Assembly: GCF_019799925.1 (NCBI RefSeq)
Contig: NZ_JABGCG010000003.1
Coordinates: 310,001-374,000, forward strand
Direction: 5' to 3'
Length of the DNA stretch: 64,000 nucleotides
DNA from: Blastococcus sp. CPCC 205250
GTDB taxonomy: Bacteria > Actinomycetota > Actinomycetes > Mycobacteriales > Geodermatophilaceae
The position numbers and the translations under genes were made by a program. The notes beneath the pieces are model-generated. The model was given only the letters and a program-made list of their open reading frames with translations. It did no database searches and was not told the DNA's origin. Below, piece after piece: positions 1-8,594 of this stretch (position 1 is the stretch's first letter; every line of letters begins with the position of its first letter).

Positions 1-778
1 GGACGATCCGGCGGGTGCCGCCGAAGCCGGAGACGTAGGCGTTGAGCGACGTCGTCCGCCGGGAGGCGTCGGAGACCAGGACGTCGTCGACCGGGGTGCC
101 GTTCTCCTCGGCCAGCTCGAGCAGGTCCGTGCGCAGCTGCCCCGCGGGCAGGGGCTCGAAGCTGTTGAACGCCGGCTCGATCACCACCGGGTACAGGAAG
201 GACCCGACGACGACCAGGGTGGCGGCCGCCCCGGCGGCCCAGGCCCACCACGTGCGCGGCGCCCGGCGCACCAGCCAGACGAGGACCAGCAGGACCACCG
301 CCGTCAGCGCCGCGTCGATGGCCAGCGAGACGGCGACGTCGCGCAGCCACAGCGTCCAGCTGCGGGTCGACAGCCCGTACCGGTGGCGCACCACCTCGCC
401 GTAGACGGACACCGGCAGCGTGACCAGGCGGCCGACCGCGACGAGGGCCGCGGTGCCCAGCAGCACCTGCCAGACCCAGCCGCCGCCCAGGGGACGCGCG
501 ACGGCCTGCACGATGCGGGCGCCCAGGCGGGTGAGGCCCAGCACCGCCGAGACGGCGAGCCCGAGCACCAGCGAGACCAGCGACGCCGGCCGGATCGCGC
601 CGGCGAAGGCCTCGGCCCGCTCGACGACGGCGGCGGGCAGACCCGCGCCGGGGTCGGGTGGAGTCGGGCCGCCCGGCAGGTCCGGCAGCAGCGACCAGGG
701 CGTCCGGAGGGCGACGACGAGGACGAAGGCCGCACCGAGCACGACCGCGGCCAGCAGCGCGGCCCGGCGGGCGGACAC
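1..778 (-). CDS. M48-family (Ste24-like) membrane metallopeptidase, C-terminal part cut off
   Basis: About 259 codons are visible and the gene runs off the left edge. The N-terminus has a signal-anchor helix, two or three further hydrophobic stretches, and then the conserved block SDASRRTTSLNAYVSGFGG typical of CAAX-protease-1/Ste24 M48 peptidases, which precedes the zinc-binding HEXXH (outside the window). These enzymes are membrane-embedded zinc endopeptidases; the substrate in actinobacteria is unknown. I chose the GTG at 778 because TACGAT lies exactly 6 nt upstream with no Shine-Dalgarno, as expected for a leaderless message. It lies downstream of, and on the same strand as, the NlpC/P60 hydrolase, but a strong hairpin separates them. 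Confidence 0.85.
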   Translation of the reverse strand, partial: MSARRAALLAAVVLGAAFVLVVALRTPWSLLPDLPGGPTPPDPGAGLPAAVVERAEAFAGAIRPASLVSLVLGLAVSAVLGLTRLGARIVQAVARPLGGGWVWQVLLGTAALVAVGRLVTLPVSVYGEVVRHRYGLSTRSWTLWLRDVAVSLAIDAALTAVVLLVLVWLVRRAPRTWWAWAAGAAATLVVVGSFLYPVVIEPAFNSFEPLPAGQLRTDLLELAEENGTPVDDVLVSDASRRTTSLNAYVSGFGGTRRIV

Positions 779-837
779 GGACCGATCGTAGAAGGCGGCC
801 CCCGGACGACACCCGGGCCGGTGACCCCCGGACGCCG

Positions 838-873
838 CTCGGGCCGGTGACCCCTGAGGGTCACCGGCCCGAG
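838..873. terminator. Perfect 16-bp hairpin downstream of the NlpC/P60 gene
   Basis: Arms 838-853 and 858-873 are perfectly complementary with a 4-nt loop. It follows the stop of the minus-strand NlpC/P60 gene, so it is probably its terminator, although no U-tract follows. A partial copy of the arm also occurs at about 811-828. Confidence 0.75.
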
Positions 874-905
874 TGCCGTGCTCGCCCGCCGAGGCGGGCC
901 CGCGC

Positions 906-2009
906 TCAGAGGATGCGGCGCATGGCGGTGATCCCGCCCATGGAGTCGACGCTGACCACCTTCACCGGCTGACCGGAGGTGGAGGCGTGCACCATCTGGC
1001 CGTTGCCGATGTACATCGAGACGTGGCTGACCGGGCTGTAGTAGAAGATCAGGTCGCCCGGCTGCAGCTCGGCCCGCGAGACCGCGGTGCCCATCTGGGC
1101 CTGCATGCGGCTCGAGTGCGGCAGGCTGACGCCGGCCGCGGCGTAGGCGTACTGGGTCAGGCCCGAGCAGTCGAAGGAGTTCGGCCCGCTGGCGCCCCAC
1201 ACGTAGGAGTCGCCGACCTGGGCCAGCGCCGTGTCGACGGCGGCCTGCGCGCTCCCGCTGGCGGCCACCGGCCGCGCCACGGCGGCCGGAGCGACGGCCT
1301 GCCCGGTCTGGGCGACCTGGGCCTCCTGCACCTGCTGCTGCTGGGCGGCGGTGAGCTCGGTGAACTGCTGCTGGTAGTCGGCGATGTCCGACTGCAGCTG
1401 CTCCTCCTGGGCGCTGAGGTCGTCCAGCGTCTGCCGGGCGGCGGCCTCCGCGGCGTCGGCCCCGGCCTCGGCCTGCTCGGCCTCCGCCGCCGCCACCGAC
1501 ACGTCGTCGAGGACGCCGGTCGTGTGCCCGGCGATCTGGTCGAGGAAGGTCAGGCTGCTGACGAAGTCCTCGGCGGAGTCACTGGTCATCAGCAGGTCGA
1601 GCGTGGCCAGTTCCTCGCCGGCACCGGCGGTGTAGGCGCTGCGGGCGACCTGGCGCAGCTGACCGTCGAGGGAGTCGAGCTGGGCCCGGGCCTCCTCGAC
1701 GTCCTGCCGGGCGGTGGCGACGGCGAGCTGCTGCAGGCCCAGGACCTCGCGGGCCTCGTTGACCTGCTCGCTGACGACCTCCAGCCGGTGGCTCGCGTCG
1801 GCGACCAGCTGGGCGGCCTGCTCGGGCGTGGTGGCCGTCTCCGGGTCTGCGGCGGCAGTGCCCGGCAGCGTGGTGACGGTCAGGGCGGCGGCGGTGCCCA
1901 CCAGGAACCCGCGGCCGAGCCGGCGGGAGCGGGAGGGACGGGACCCGGACGGGATACCGGGGTGGAGCTGGTGTCGTGCATGCCCCAGGGCAGGGCGAGG
2001 CGTCGCCAC
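906..2009 (-). CDS. Secreted NlpC/P60 peptidoglycan endopeptidase with coiled-coil stalk
   Basis: This 367-residue protein has an Arg-rich signal peptide ending in an Ala-rich cleavage region, an extended coiled coil (roughly residues 60-235), and a C-terminal NlpC/P60 domain. The catalytic Cys281 sits in FDCSGL, His329 in SHVSMYIG, and the third residue is His341 in MVHA, so the triad looks intact. RipA-type enzymes of this architecture cut stem peptides between D-Glu and m-Dpm during cell separation. The GTG at 2009 is preferred because GGAGA lies about 11 nt upstream, at the end of a c-di-AMP riboswitch; an upstream TTG at 2039 would lie inside the riboswitch. Expression is therefore probably tied to c-di-AMP. 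Confidence 0.93.
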   Translation of the reverse strand: MATPRPALGHARHQLHPGIPSGSRPSRSRRLGRGFLVGTAAALTVTTLPGTAAADPETATTPEQAAQLVADASHRLEVVSEQVNEAREVLGLQQLAVATARQDVEEARAQLDSLDGQLRQVARSAYTAGAGEELATLDLLMTSDSAEDFVSSLTFLDQIAGHTTGVLDDVSVAAAEAEQAEAGADAAEAAARQTLDDLSAQEEQLQSDIADYQQQFTELTAAQQQQVQEAQVAQTGQAVAPAAVARPVAASGSAQAAVDTALAQVGDSYVWGASGPNSFDCSGLTQYAYAAAGVSLPHSSRMQAQMGTAVSRAELQPGDLIFYYSPVSHVSMYIGNGQMVHASTSGQPVKVVSVDSMGGITAMRRIL

Positions 2010-2019
2010 GGTCGGCGGC

Positions 2020-2200
2020 TCTCCGTTCTTCCTCAGCAACCGCCTACCGAGTTAGCTGACGGGTTCGGGCTGGGAAGACGTGCCCTATCTCCGTGCTCCG
2101 GCGGACCGGCGCACACGAGAACTCACCCCAGTGCTGCGGTGGGTCCCCGGCTCACCTCGACACCGGCGCCACCTGTGGGTGGCGCCGACACCTGCGGTGA
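2020..2200 (-). promoter_or_regulatory. c-di-AMP riboswitch (ydaO-yuaA type)
   Basis: Read on the minus strand, the leader contains the family's invariant blocks in order: GCCGGGGACCC, then GGGGTGAG, and CCCGAACCCGTCAGCTAAC (about 2069-2051) followed by TCGGTAGGCG, ending at the GGAGA ribosome binding site of the NlpC/P60 gene. ydaO-class RNAs bind cyclic di-AMP and usually switch off cell-wall hydrolase and Rpf genes in actinobacteria. The 3' boundary is well fixed by the last conserved block; the 5' boundary is approximate. Confidence 0.9.
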
Positions 2201-2262
2201 CTCGGCGGTGCCCGGCCGAGGCCACCCTGGAACGGGCGACGACCACCCGGTCGGACTCGGAC

Positions 2263-2291
2263 ACCGTACGTAGGTGATGTACATGTGACAA
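2263..2291 (-). promoter_or_regulatory. Sigma-70-like promoter driving the riboswitch leader
   Basis: On the minus strand TTGTCA (2291-2286) and TACGGT (2268-2263) are separated by exactly 17 bp. A start near 2256 would give a leader of about 245 nt containing the whole riboswitch. Confidence 0.6.
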
Positions 2292-2377
2292 ACGCAGGGG
2301 GCCCCAGTTGTGTGAATCAACACGGTTCGCAGGCTCGCCACTCCGGTCGGTCACCGTGACCAGGGCACCGGACGCCG

Positions 2378-2686
2378 TCAGCCGATCCGCCGGTGCCCCC
2401 GCGGTGCCTCGTCGGGCCCCGGCTGGTGCCGCAGCGGTGGCACCAGGCCACCCTCGGCCAGCGCCCGGACGGCGCGGCGCTCGACCTCGTCGAGCTCCAC
2501 CACCACCCCTGCGCGGTCGGTGACGGCCGTGGGCTCCGCCACGCCCGGACGGGTCGCCCGGGGGGTCATCGGCACCACGGCCGGATCCGTGCCCTGCCAC
2601 CCCGGTGGGGCGCCCAGCAGCACCGTGACCACGCAGTCGGCGCAGCCGGCACCGCGGGCGGTGCAGGTGTCGCAGTCGATGAGCAT
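2378..2686 (-). CDS. Small conserved actinobacterial protein with Cys-rich N-terminus
   Basis: The 102-residue product starts MLIDCDTC and continues to CADC, giving two Cys-X2-Cys pairs (5/8 and 15/18) that could bind a metal, then CVVTVLLG. The C-terminal half contains a charged helix (ELDEVERRAVRALAEGGLVPPL) and ends in a basic tail. The ATG at 2686 is preceded by GGAGGAGAG at good spacing, and a TAGCGT element lies upstream near 2730. It sits between two cell-wall hydrolase genes on the same strand. I recognise it only as a conserved hypothetical of actinobacteria; no function is known to me. Confidence 0.8.
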   Translation of the reverse strand: MLIDCDTCTARGAGCADCVVTVLLGAPPGWQGTDPAVVPMTPRATRPGVAEPTAVTDRAGVVVELDEVERRAVRALAEGGLVPPLRHQPGPDEAPRGHRRIG

Positions 2687-2754
2687 CGCCGCTCTCCTCC
2701 CGGTCCTCTCGTCGGTCAGGAGCGACGCTAGGCACGCCCACCGACAGTTCCGGG

Positions 2755-4488
2755 TCAGGTGCCGGCGTACTCCCAGTGCCAGGGCTCCTCGCGGCCGTTG
2801 CCCGGGTCGGCCCACGTCGGGTGCAGCCACCCGAAGCGGCCGGCGTTGGCGACCATCCACCGGTACTGCGGCGTACCGAAGTTCTGGATGCCGCCGCAGA
2901 GGTCGACTGCCAGCCCCCAGCCGTGGTTGCTGGTCCCGGGCACCGCGGCCAGCGCGGGCTTCTGCCCGTAGAGACGCACCTGGCTGGCGTAGGTCCGGTA
3001 GGAGTCGGTGATGCAGATCGGCGATCCGAAGGCGGCCGTGAAGGCCCCGTTCATGGCCCGGTAGGCCGCCGCCGCGTCGCAGCGCAGCGAGTGCGCGGCG
3101 GCGCCGATCTCGCACAGCGCGCTGGGCGGGATCAGCCCGTTGGGGTAGCCGCCCCACGACCGGGCGCCGTCGTAGCTCGGCGGGTAGACGGTGTTGCCGC
3201 ACTCCACCCGCAGCGCGCCGCCCACCGGGCCCGGTGCCGGCTCCGCCGGGCGCTGCCCCAGGCTCGGCCGACCGATCATCAGCACCTGGTCTGTCGGCAG
3301 GGAGCGGACGACGACCGCCCCGGCGCGGGCGTCGGCGGCCAGCATCGAGCGGGTGTCCAGGGCCAGGCCGACGTGGCCCAGCCCGCCCTCCGGCGTCCCC
3401 AGGAAGACCAGGTCCCCGGGCAGCACGTCCTCCACGGCGACCGGCCGGGTGATCGCGTAGAGACCGGCCTGGTCGGCCGGCAGCTCCACGCCCGCCGTGC
3501 GGTAGGCCGACTGCACCAGCGAGCCGCAGTCGTAGGACTCCGGCCCGGCCGTCCCCGGCGCGTAGGGCAGACCCAGCTGGTCCATCGCCGTGGTGACGGC
3601 GGTGAGCACCTCGCGCGGCAGCACCAGCAGCGACGTCGGCTGGCGGGGCAGCTGCGCGGCTCCGCCCTGCGCGCCCCCGGTGATGGCCCCCACCGGCGCC
3701 AGTCCGCCCGGCAGCCCGGCGACCGGGTCCAGCAGCTCGGCGGCCGGCGGGGGCGTGACGCCGGCGGCGACGATCTCGTCGAGGTAGGCACGCCAGTTGG
3801 CGGCGGTCTGCTCGTTCACCTGCACCTGGTCGGCCTGCAGCTGCGCCAGCTGGCGGTCGACGTCACCCAGCGCGGCGTCGAGCTCGCTGGTCACCGCCTC
3901 CGCGGCGTCCTCCAGGGCCTGGACCTCCGCCGCCACCTGGTCGGCGCGCGCCTGCGCCTGGGCGAGAGCCGCCGCGGCCCGGTCGCGCTCGGCCACCGCC
4001 GCCTGGCGCTGCCGCTCGGCCGCGGACACCACCTCGGCCGCGTGCGCGTCGACGGCCTCCAGGTACCCCATCGCCGCGACGACCTCCCCCGGGTCACCGC
4101 CGGACAGCAGCAGGGTGAGCGGGGTGAGCGCCCCGCCGTCGCGGTAGACCGCCGAGGCGTACTCGGCCACGACCTCCTGGTAGCCGGCCAGCTCCCCCTC
4201 GACGTCGGCCACCACGGCCTCGGCCTGCGCGGCGTCGTCCTGCGCGACGGCCAGCGCCTCCTGCGCCGCGACCACCTCGCCCTGGCGGGCCAGCAGGTCG
4301 GCCTGCACCTCGGCGGCCCGCTGCTGGAGCTCGTCGAGCGCCTCGCTGTCCAGCACGCCGGAGGTGCCCCCGGGCTGGTCGCTCGGGGCCGCCACCGCCG
4401 GCGCGGCCAGGCCGACGACGGTCGCCGCGGCGACCACCGCGAGCAGCACCGACGGACGGCGGACGCGCCATCGGCTGCGCGGGAGCAT
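2755..4488 (-). CDS. Secreted bifunctional NlpC/P60 - VanY (M15B) cell-wall peptidase
   Basis: This 577-residue protein has a signal peptide (about 1-34), a coiled coil (about 45-230), an NlpC/P60-like domain (about 290-400) and a VanY-type D,D-carboxypeptidase domain (about 420-577). The VanY part keeps the zinc motif SNHGWGLAVD and the final EPWHWEY, so it should be an active peptidase that trims D-Ala. In the NlpC part Cys321 (YDCGSLV rather than DCSGL) and His372 (GHVGLAL) are present, but the position 12 residues after the His, normally His/Asn/Gln, is Ala. The fusion suggests sequential or targeted processing of stem peptides. ATG 4488 follows GAGAGGTG. Whether the NlpC domain still cuts is uncertain. 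Confidence 0.9.
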   Translation of the reverse strand: MLPRSRWRVRRPSVLLAVVAAATVVGLAAPAVAAPSDQPGGTSGVLDSEALDELQQRAAEVQADLLARQGEVVAAQEALAVAQDDAAQAEAVVADVEGELAGYQEVVAEYASAVYRDGGALTPLTLLLSGGDPGEVVAAMGYLEAVDAHAAEVVSAAERQRQAAVAERDRAAAALAQAQARADQVAAEVQALEDAAEAVTSELDAALGDVDRQLAQLQADQVQVNEQTAANWRAYLDEIVAAGVTPPPAAELLDPVAGLPGGLAPVGAITGGAQGGAAQLPRQPTSLLVLPREVLTAVTTAMDQLGLPYAPGTAGPESYDCGSLVQSAYRTAGVELPADQAGLYAITRPVAVEDVLPGDLVFLGTPEGGLGHVGLALDTRSMLAADARAGAVVVRSLPTDQVLMIGRPSLGQRPAEPAPGPVGGALRVECGNTVYPPSYDGARSWGGYPNGLIPPSALCEIGAAAHSLRCDAAAAYRAMNGAFTAAFGSPICITDSYRTYASQVRLYGQKPALAAVPGTSNHGWGLAVDLCGGIQNFGTPQYRWMVANAGRFGWLHPTWADPGNGREEPWHWEYAGT

Positions 4489-4633
4489 CGGTCACCTCTC
4501 GCCGGGCGGGGCCCCCGTGGCCCCCGAGCGCAGATGGTGTCCCGCGCGTCACGCCCGCGCCACCCCGACCTGGGGGTTCGCCCGGCCGGGCGACCATCCC
4601 CCACCTGGGAGGGGGGCACGCCGGGGCGGTCCG

Positions 4634-4737
4634 GGCGTGGGTCCCCGGGATGGGCCCCCGGGATGGGTCCCGGCGTGGGTCCCCGGCGCGGGTCCAGCCG
4701 TGGGTCCCCGGGGTGGGTCCCGGCGTGGGTCCCCGGG
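4634..4737. repeat. Degenerate tandem repeat of ~12-14-nt GTGGGTCCCCGG units
   Basis: About eight imperfect units with the core TGGGTCCC(C)GG lie head to tail between two divergent genes. The array is just upstream of the exonuclease gene's promoter element (TACCGT at 4756-4761). It is a simple-sequence array, not a CRISPR: there are no unique spacers. Confidence 0.8.
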
Positions 4738-4768
4738 ACTGTCGGTGCCCCGACCTACCGTCCGCCGC

Positions 4769-6670
4769 GTGCCACCCCCCACCGCTGCGACGCCCGGGTG
4801 GGTCCGCGGAGCCCGGGCGCCCGGCGCCGCGGGTCCCGAGCCGGCCCCGCGCTTCGACCCGGGCCCCCGGTACGTCCAGGCCACGATCGAGGAGCTGGGC
4901 ACGCCGCTGTCGGAGGTCACCTTCGTGGTGGTCGACCTGGAGACCACCGGCGGCTCGCCGCGCGACAGCGCGATCACCGAGATCGGCGCCGTGAAGGTCC
5001 GCGGCGGCGAGGTCCTCGGCGAGTTCCAGACGCTGGTCGACCCGGGCCGGGAGATCCCGCCCTACATCAGCGTGCTGACCGGCATCACCACGACCATGGT
5101 CACCGCGGCGCCGCGGATCGGCAGCGTGCTCCCGGGCTTCCTCGAGTTCGCGCACGGCGCGGTGCTCGTCGCCCACAACGCCCCCTTCGACATCGGGTTC
5201 CTCAAGGCGGCGTGCGCGGAGAACGGCATCCCGTGGCCGGCCGCCGCGTCGGTCGACACCGCCGTCCTCGCCCGGCGCCTGCTCAGCCGCGACGAGGTGC
5301 CCAACTGCAAGCTGGCCACGCTCGCGCCGTACTTCTCGGCGACCACCGACCCGTGCCACCGCGCCCTGGCCGACGCCCGGGCCACCGTCGACGTGCTGCA
5401 CGGCCTGTTCGAGCGGCTGGGCCCCCTGGGCATCACCTCCCTGGAGGAGCTGACCGGCCTGACCCGCCGGGTCGACCCCGAGCGGCGCCGCAAACGGCAC
5501 CTGGCCGACGACGTCCCCGGCGGTCCGGGGGTGTACGTCTTCCGCGGCCCGCGGGACGAGCCGCTCTACGTCGGGACGTCCAACGACCTGCGCAGCCGGG
5601 TCCGCAGCTACTTCTCCTCCAGCGAGCAGCGCAGCCGGATCACCGAGATGGTGGCGCTGGCGCAGCGCGTCGAGGCCATCCCCTGCGCCCACGACCTCGA
5701 GGCCGCCGTCCGCGAGCTGCGGCTCATCGCCGAGCAGAAGCCCCGCTACAACCGCCGCTCGCGCTTCCCCGAGCGGGCGCTGTGGATCCGCCTGACCGAG
5801 GAGGTGTTCCCGCGGCTGTCGATCGTCCGCCGGGTGCGCCCCGGGGCCGGGGTCTTCCTGGGGCCCTTCCCCGACCGCCGGGCAGCCGACGCCGCGGCCG
5901 CCGCGATCCACGAGTCGCTGCCGCTGCGCCAGTGCACGTCCCGCCTGTCGCTGAAGGTGCTGGGCGACGCCTGCGCCCTGGCCGGCATGGGCCGCTGCGG
6001 CGCGCCGTGCACGGGAGCGCAGTCGGTCGAGGAGTACGGCGCGATCGCCGCCGTGCTGCGGGCGGCGGTCGCCGCCGACCCGCAGGCGCTCGTGGAGCCG
6101 CTGCTCCGGCGGGTCGACCGGCTGGCCGCCGAGGAGCGCTTCGAGGACGCCGCCGTGATGCGCGACCGCGTCGCCGTCCTCGTCCGGGCCGTGCGGCGGC
6201 GCCAGCGGCTGGAGTCCCTCGCCGCCGTGCCGCAGCTGGTCATCGCCCGGCCCGACGGCCAGGGCGGCTGGCACCTGTCGGTGGTCCGCCGCGGCCGCCT
6301 GGTCGCCGCGGGCGGCGCGCAGCGGGGCACGTCGGTGCGGCAGACGCTGGCCGGCCTGCTGACCACGGCCGAGACGCCGCTGGCGCCCGACGGCGAACTG
6401 GCCGCGACCGTCGACGAGACCGAACTGGTGCTGCGCTGGATGGAGAAGCCGGGCACCCGCCTGGTCGAGGTCGACGGGACCCTCGCCTGCCCGGTGCCGG
6501 GCACCGGCTCCTACAGCGCGTTCCTCGACCGGGTGGAGACCAGCCGCCGCGAGCGGGAGCCCTTTGCCGACAGCCGCTCGCTGGGCACCCGGGCGCGACC
6601 CGAGCGGGTCTCCGCCGCGCCCGCCGGACCGGGCGGACGAGTGCCGCCCCGGCTAGCATCCCCGGCGTGA
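4769..6670 (+). CDS. DEDD 3'-5' exonuclease fused to a UvrC-like GIY-YIG domain
   Basis: This 633-residue protein begins with a DnaQ/epsilon-type exonuclease (about 45-215): VVDLETTGG carries the first Asp and Glu, AHNAPFD the next Asp, and HRALADARAT the final His and Asp. A GIY-YIG nuclease (GVYVFRGPRDEPLYVG, about 250-330) and a UvrC-like middle region with a UVR-like helix (AEERFEDAAVMRDRV) follow, but UvrC's RNase-H and helix-hairpin-helix parts are absent, as in Cho. The M. tuberculosis counterpart is Rv2191. A DNA repair or proofreading role is likely. The GTG at 4769 has TACCGT 7 nt upstream, suggesting a leaderless start. Confidence 0.9.
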   Translation: MPPPTAATPGWVRGARAPGAAGPEPAPRFDPGPRYVQATIEELGTPLSEVTFVVVDLETTGGSPRDSAITEIGAVKVRGGEVLGEFQTLVDPGREIPPYISVLTGITTTMVTAAPRIGSVLPGFLEFAHGAVLVAHNAPFDIGFLKAACAENGIPWPAAASVDTAVLARRLLSRDEVPNCKLATLAPYFSATTDPCHRALADARATVDVLHGLFERLGPLGITSLEELTGLTRRVDPERRRKRHLADDVPGGPGVYVFRGPRDEPLYVGTSNDLRSRVRSYFSSSEQRSRITEMVALAQRVEAIPCAHDLEAAVRELRLIAEQKPRYNRRSRFPERALWIRLTEEVFPRLSIVRRVRPGAGVFLGPFPDRRAADAAAAAIHESLPLRQCTSRLSLKVLGDACALAGMGRCGAPCTGAQSVEEYGAIAAVLRAAVAADPQALVEPLLRRVDRLAAEERFEDAAVMRDRVAVLVRAVRRRQRLESLAAVPQLVIARPDGQGGWHLSVVRRGRLVAAGGAQRGTSVRQTLAGLLTTAETPLAPDGELAATVDETELVLRWMEKPGTRLVEVDGTLACPVPGTGSYSAFLDRVETSRREREPFADSRSLGTRARPERVSAAPAGPGGRVPPRLASPA

Positions 6671-6954
6671 TCACCGCCATCGTCATGATCGACGCGGCCA
6701 CCGACGCCATCCCGGAGGTGGCCCAGGCCGTCGCCGACCTGGAGGGCGTGAGCGAGGTCTACTCCGTCGCCGGCGACACCGACCTGATCGCCGTCGTGCG
6801 GGTCCGCGAGTTCGAGCAGATCGCCGAGGTCATCGCCGGGCGGATCAGCAAGGTCCCCGGCGTCCTGGAGACCGACACCCACATCGCCTTCCGGTCCTAC
6901 TCCCGCCACGACCTCGAGGCGGCCTTCGCGATCGGCTTCGACACCGCCGACTGA
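6667..6954 (+). CDS. Stand-alone Lrp/AsnC ligand-binding (RAM) domain protein
   Basis: The 95-residue product consists only of the effector-binding RAM domain of Lrp/AsnC regulators and lacks the helix-turn-helix. The core VSEVYSVAGDTDLIAVVRV and a C-terminal helix are typical, and such proteins form dimers to octamers. It may sense an amino acid or modulate a full-length Lrp protein. The GTG overlaps the preceding stop as GTGA, but TAGCAT also lies 7 nt upstream, so the gene may have its own leaderless promoter inside the exonuclease gene. It faces trpD. Confidence 0.88.
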   Translation: MITAIVMIDAATDAIPEVAQAVADLEGVSEVYSVAGDTDLIAVVRVREFEQIAEVIAGRISKVPGVLETDTHIAFRSYSRHDLEAAFAIGFDTAD

Positions 6955-6987
6955 CCGCCGGCCTCGGCTCCGGGGCGCGCGGCGGCC

Positions 6988-8028
6988 TCAGGGCCGCGCG
7001 GCGCGGCTGACCTCGACCCAGTGGTCGAGCAGCGCCGCGGCACGCCCGTCGTCCACGGCGGCCGCGACCCGCTCGAGGCACCCGGCGAGCGCCGCGGTGA
7101 CGTCGCCGTCGACGCCGTCGAAGGCGGCCAGCGCGGCCGCCGCGTTCAGCAGGACCGCGTCGCGCACCGGGCCGGACTCCCCGCCGACCACCCGGCGGAA
7201 GACGTCGGCGTTGAAGGCCGGGTCGCCGCCGCGCAGGTCCGCGGCCGAGGCGGGGGCGATGCCGAGTTCGGCCGGGTCGACCCGGGTCGGCCGCACCTCG
7301 CCGCCGGCGACCACCCACACGGCCGACGTGGTCGCCGTCGTCAGCTCGTCGAGGCCGTCGTCGCCCCGGAACACCAGCGCCCGCGTGCCGCGACCGGCGA
7401 GCACCTGCGCCAGCACCGGCGCCATCCGCGGATCGGCGCAGCCGATCGCCGCGGCCACCGGCCGCGCCGGGTTGGCCAGCGGGCCGAGGAAGTTGAAGAC
7501 CGTCCCGATCCCCATCTCCCGGCGGGGCGCACCGGCGTGGCGCAGGCCCGGGTGGAACACCGGCGCGAAGAAGAACCCGATCCCCGCCTCGGCCACGCAG
7601 CGGGCCACCGCGGCGGCGGGCAGGTCGATGACGACGCCGAGCGCCTCCAGCACGTCCGCCGCGCCCGAGGACGACGACGCCGCCCGGTTGCCGTGCTTGG
7701 CGACCGGGACGCCCGCGGCCGCGGTGACCACCGAGGCCATGGTGGAGATGTTCACCGTGTGCGCGCCGTCGCCGCCGGTGCCGACGATGTCGACGCAGTC
7801 GACCGCCAGCCGCACGGGCGTGGCACGGGCGACCATCGTGGCCGAGAGACCGGCCACCTCCGCCGCGGACTCCCCCTTGGCCCGCAGGGCCACCGCGAAG
7901 GCGGCGATCTGGGCCGGGGTGGCCTCACCGGCCATGATCTCCGTCATGGCCCAGGCGGCGTCGTCCTCGGGCAGGTCCTCGCGGGCGAGGAGCCGGGTGA
8001 GCAGGCCGGACCAGGTGGGTGTGCCCAC
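6988..8028 (-). CDS. trpD: Anthranilate phosphoribosyltransferase
   Basis: TrpD transfers phosphoribose from PRPP to anthranilate in tryptophan synthesis. The 346-residue sequence has the PRPP-binding [29 protein letters not shown] and the anthranilate-site segment [22 protein letters not shown]. The length is normal for the family. GTG 8028 lies 5 nt after the stop of the upstream receiver-like gene, so both are probably one transcript. No other trp gene is nearby, as is usual for actinobacteria in this neighbourhood. A GC-rich imperfect hairpin overlaps the 3' end (about 6976-7008). Confidence 0.95.
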   Translation of the reverse strand: MGTPTWSGLLTRLLAREDLPEDDAAWAMTEIMAGEATPAQIAAFAVALRAKGESAAEVAGLSATMVARATPVRLAVDCVDIVGTGGDGAHTVNISTMASVVTAAAGVPVAKHGNRAASSSSGAADVLEALGVVIDLPAAAVARCVAEAGIGFFFAPVFHPGLRHAGAPRREMGIGTVFNFLGPLANPARPVAAAIGCADPRMAPVLAQVLAGRGTRALVFRGDDGLDELTTATTSAVWVVAGGEVRPTRVDPAELGIAPASAADLRGGDPAFNADVFRRVVGGESGPVRDAVLLNAAAALAAFDGVDGDVTAALAGCLERVAAAVDDGRAAALLDHWVEVSRAARP

Positions 8029-8033
8029 GGCGC

Positions 8034-8465
8034 TCAGGGCCGGACGGCGGGCGCGCCCACGCGGGCGCGCAGGACGTCGGCCACGGCCCGGGGCGCGACG
8101 AGCGCGTCGAGGGGCATGGAGAGGGTCGCGTCGGCCTGCGACCAGTGCGCCAGCCAGCGGTCGGGCTGGCGGGCGATGAGCAGGCAGAGGGCCGGGCAGT
8201 CCGCCACCTCGACCTTGAGCTGACGGGACAGCGCCATGCCGCCGGTGGGCTGTGCCTCGCCGTCGAGGACGCAGAGGTCGATCCCGCCCTCGTCCACGGC
8301 GGCGACGACCTCCTCGCCCGTCTCGCACTCGATCCAGGTCAGCGGGCCGACGTCCGCGGCGGGTTGACGGCCCACCGCCGTCCGGACGGCCTGGCGCACC
8401 TCCGGCCGGGAGCTGTAGACCAGGACGGTGGCCGGCAGGGCCGCGTCTGCCGAGGTGGGGCTCAC
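8034..8465 (-). CDS. Receiver-like conserved protein upstream of trpD
   Basis: The 143-residue protein resembles a response-regulator receiver domain: a beta strand [11 protein letters not shown] replaces the usual acidic-pocket start, and [10 protein letters not shown] supplies a possible phosphoacceptor Asp. No output domain is attached. The usual pair of acidic residues after strand 1 is missing, so phosphorylation is doubtful and it may be a pseudo-receiver. TAGGCT sits 7 nt before the GTG start, indicating a leaderless promoter that probably also drives trpD. It is divergent from ctaE. Confidence 0.8.
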   Translation of the reverse strand: MSPTSADAALPATVLVYSSRPEVRQAVRTAVGRQPAADVGPLTWIECETGEEVVAAVDEGGIDLCVLDGEAQPTGGMALSRQLKVEVADCPALCLLIARQPDRWLAHWSQADATLSMPLDALVAPRAVADVLRARVGAPAVRP

Positions 8466-8594
8466 GCCCGGGAGCCTAGTGCCCGCCCGGCGCCCCGCGT
8501 GTCCCGTCCCGGCCGCATCTCGACCCGGTCACGGCCCGCCACACACGGCCACCCACGGTCGTCCCCGTCGGCACGCGGTGCCATGATGGGGAGC

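Noticed and set aside
4634..4737. CRISPR-like array
   Set aside because: Units are contiguous and short with no unique spacers, and no cas gene is present.
2776..6954. A plus-strand open frame of almost 1400 codons running through this region
   Set aside because: Its first half is antisense to the NlpC-VanY gene and its middle is the wrong frame of the exonuclease gene; only its last 95 codons (6667-6954) are a real gene. Such frames are by-products of very high third-position GC.
8583..8594. ATG start for ctaE at 8583
   Set aside because: It lies within the CATGAT element proposed as -10; GTG 8595 gives the usual length. Kept as an alternative only.
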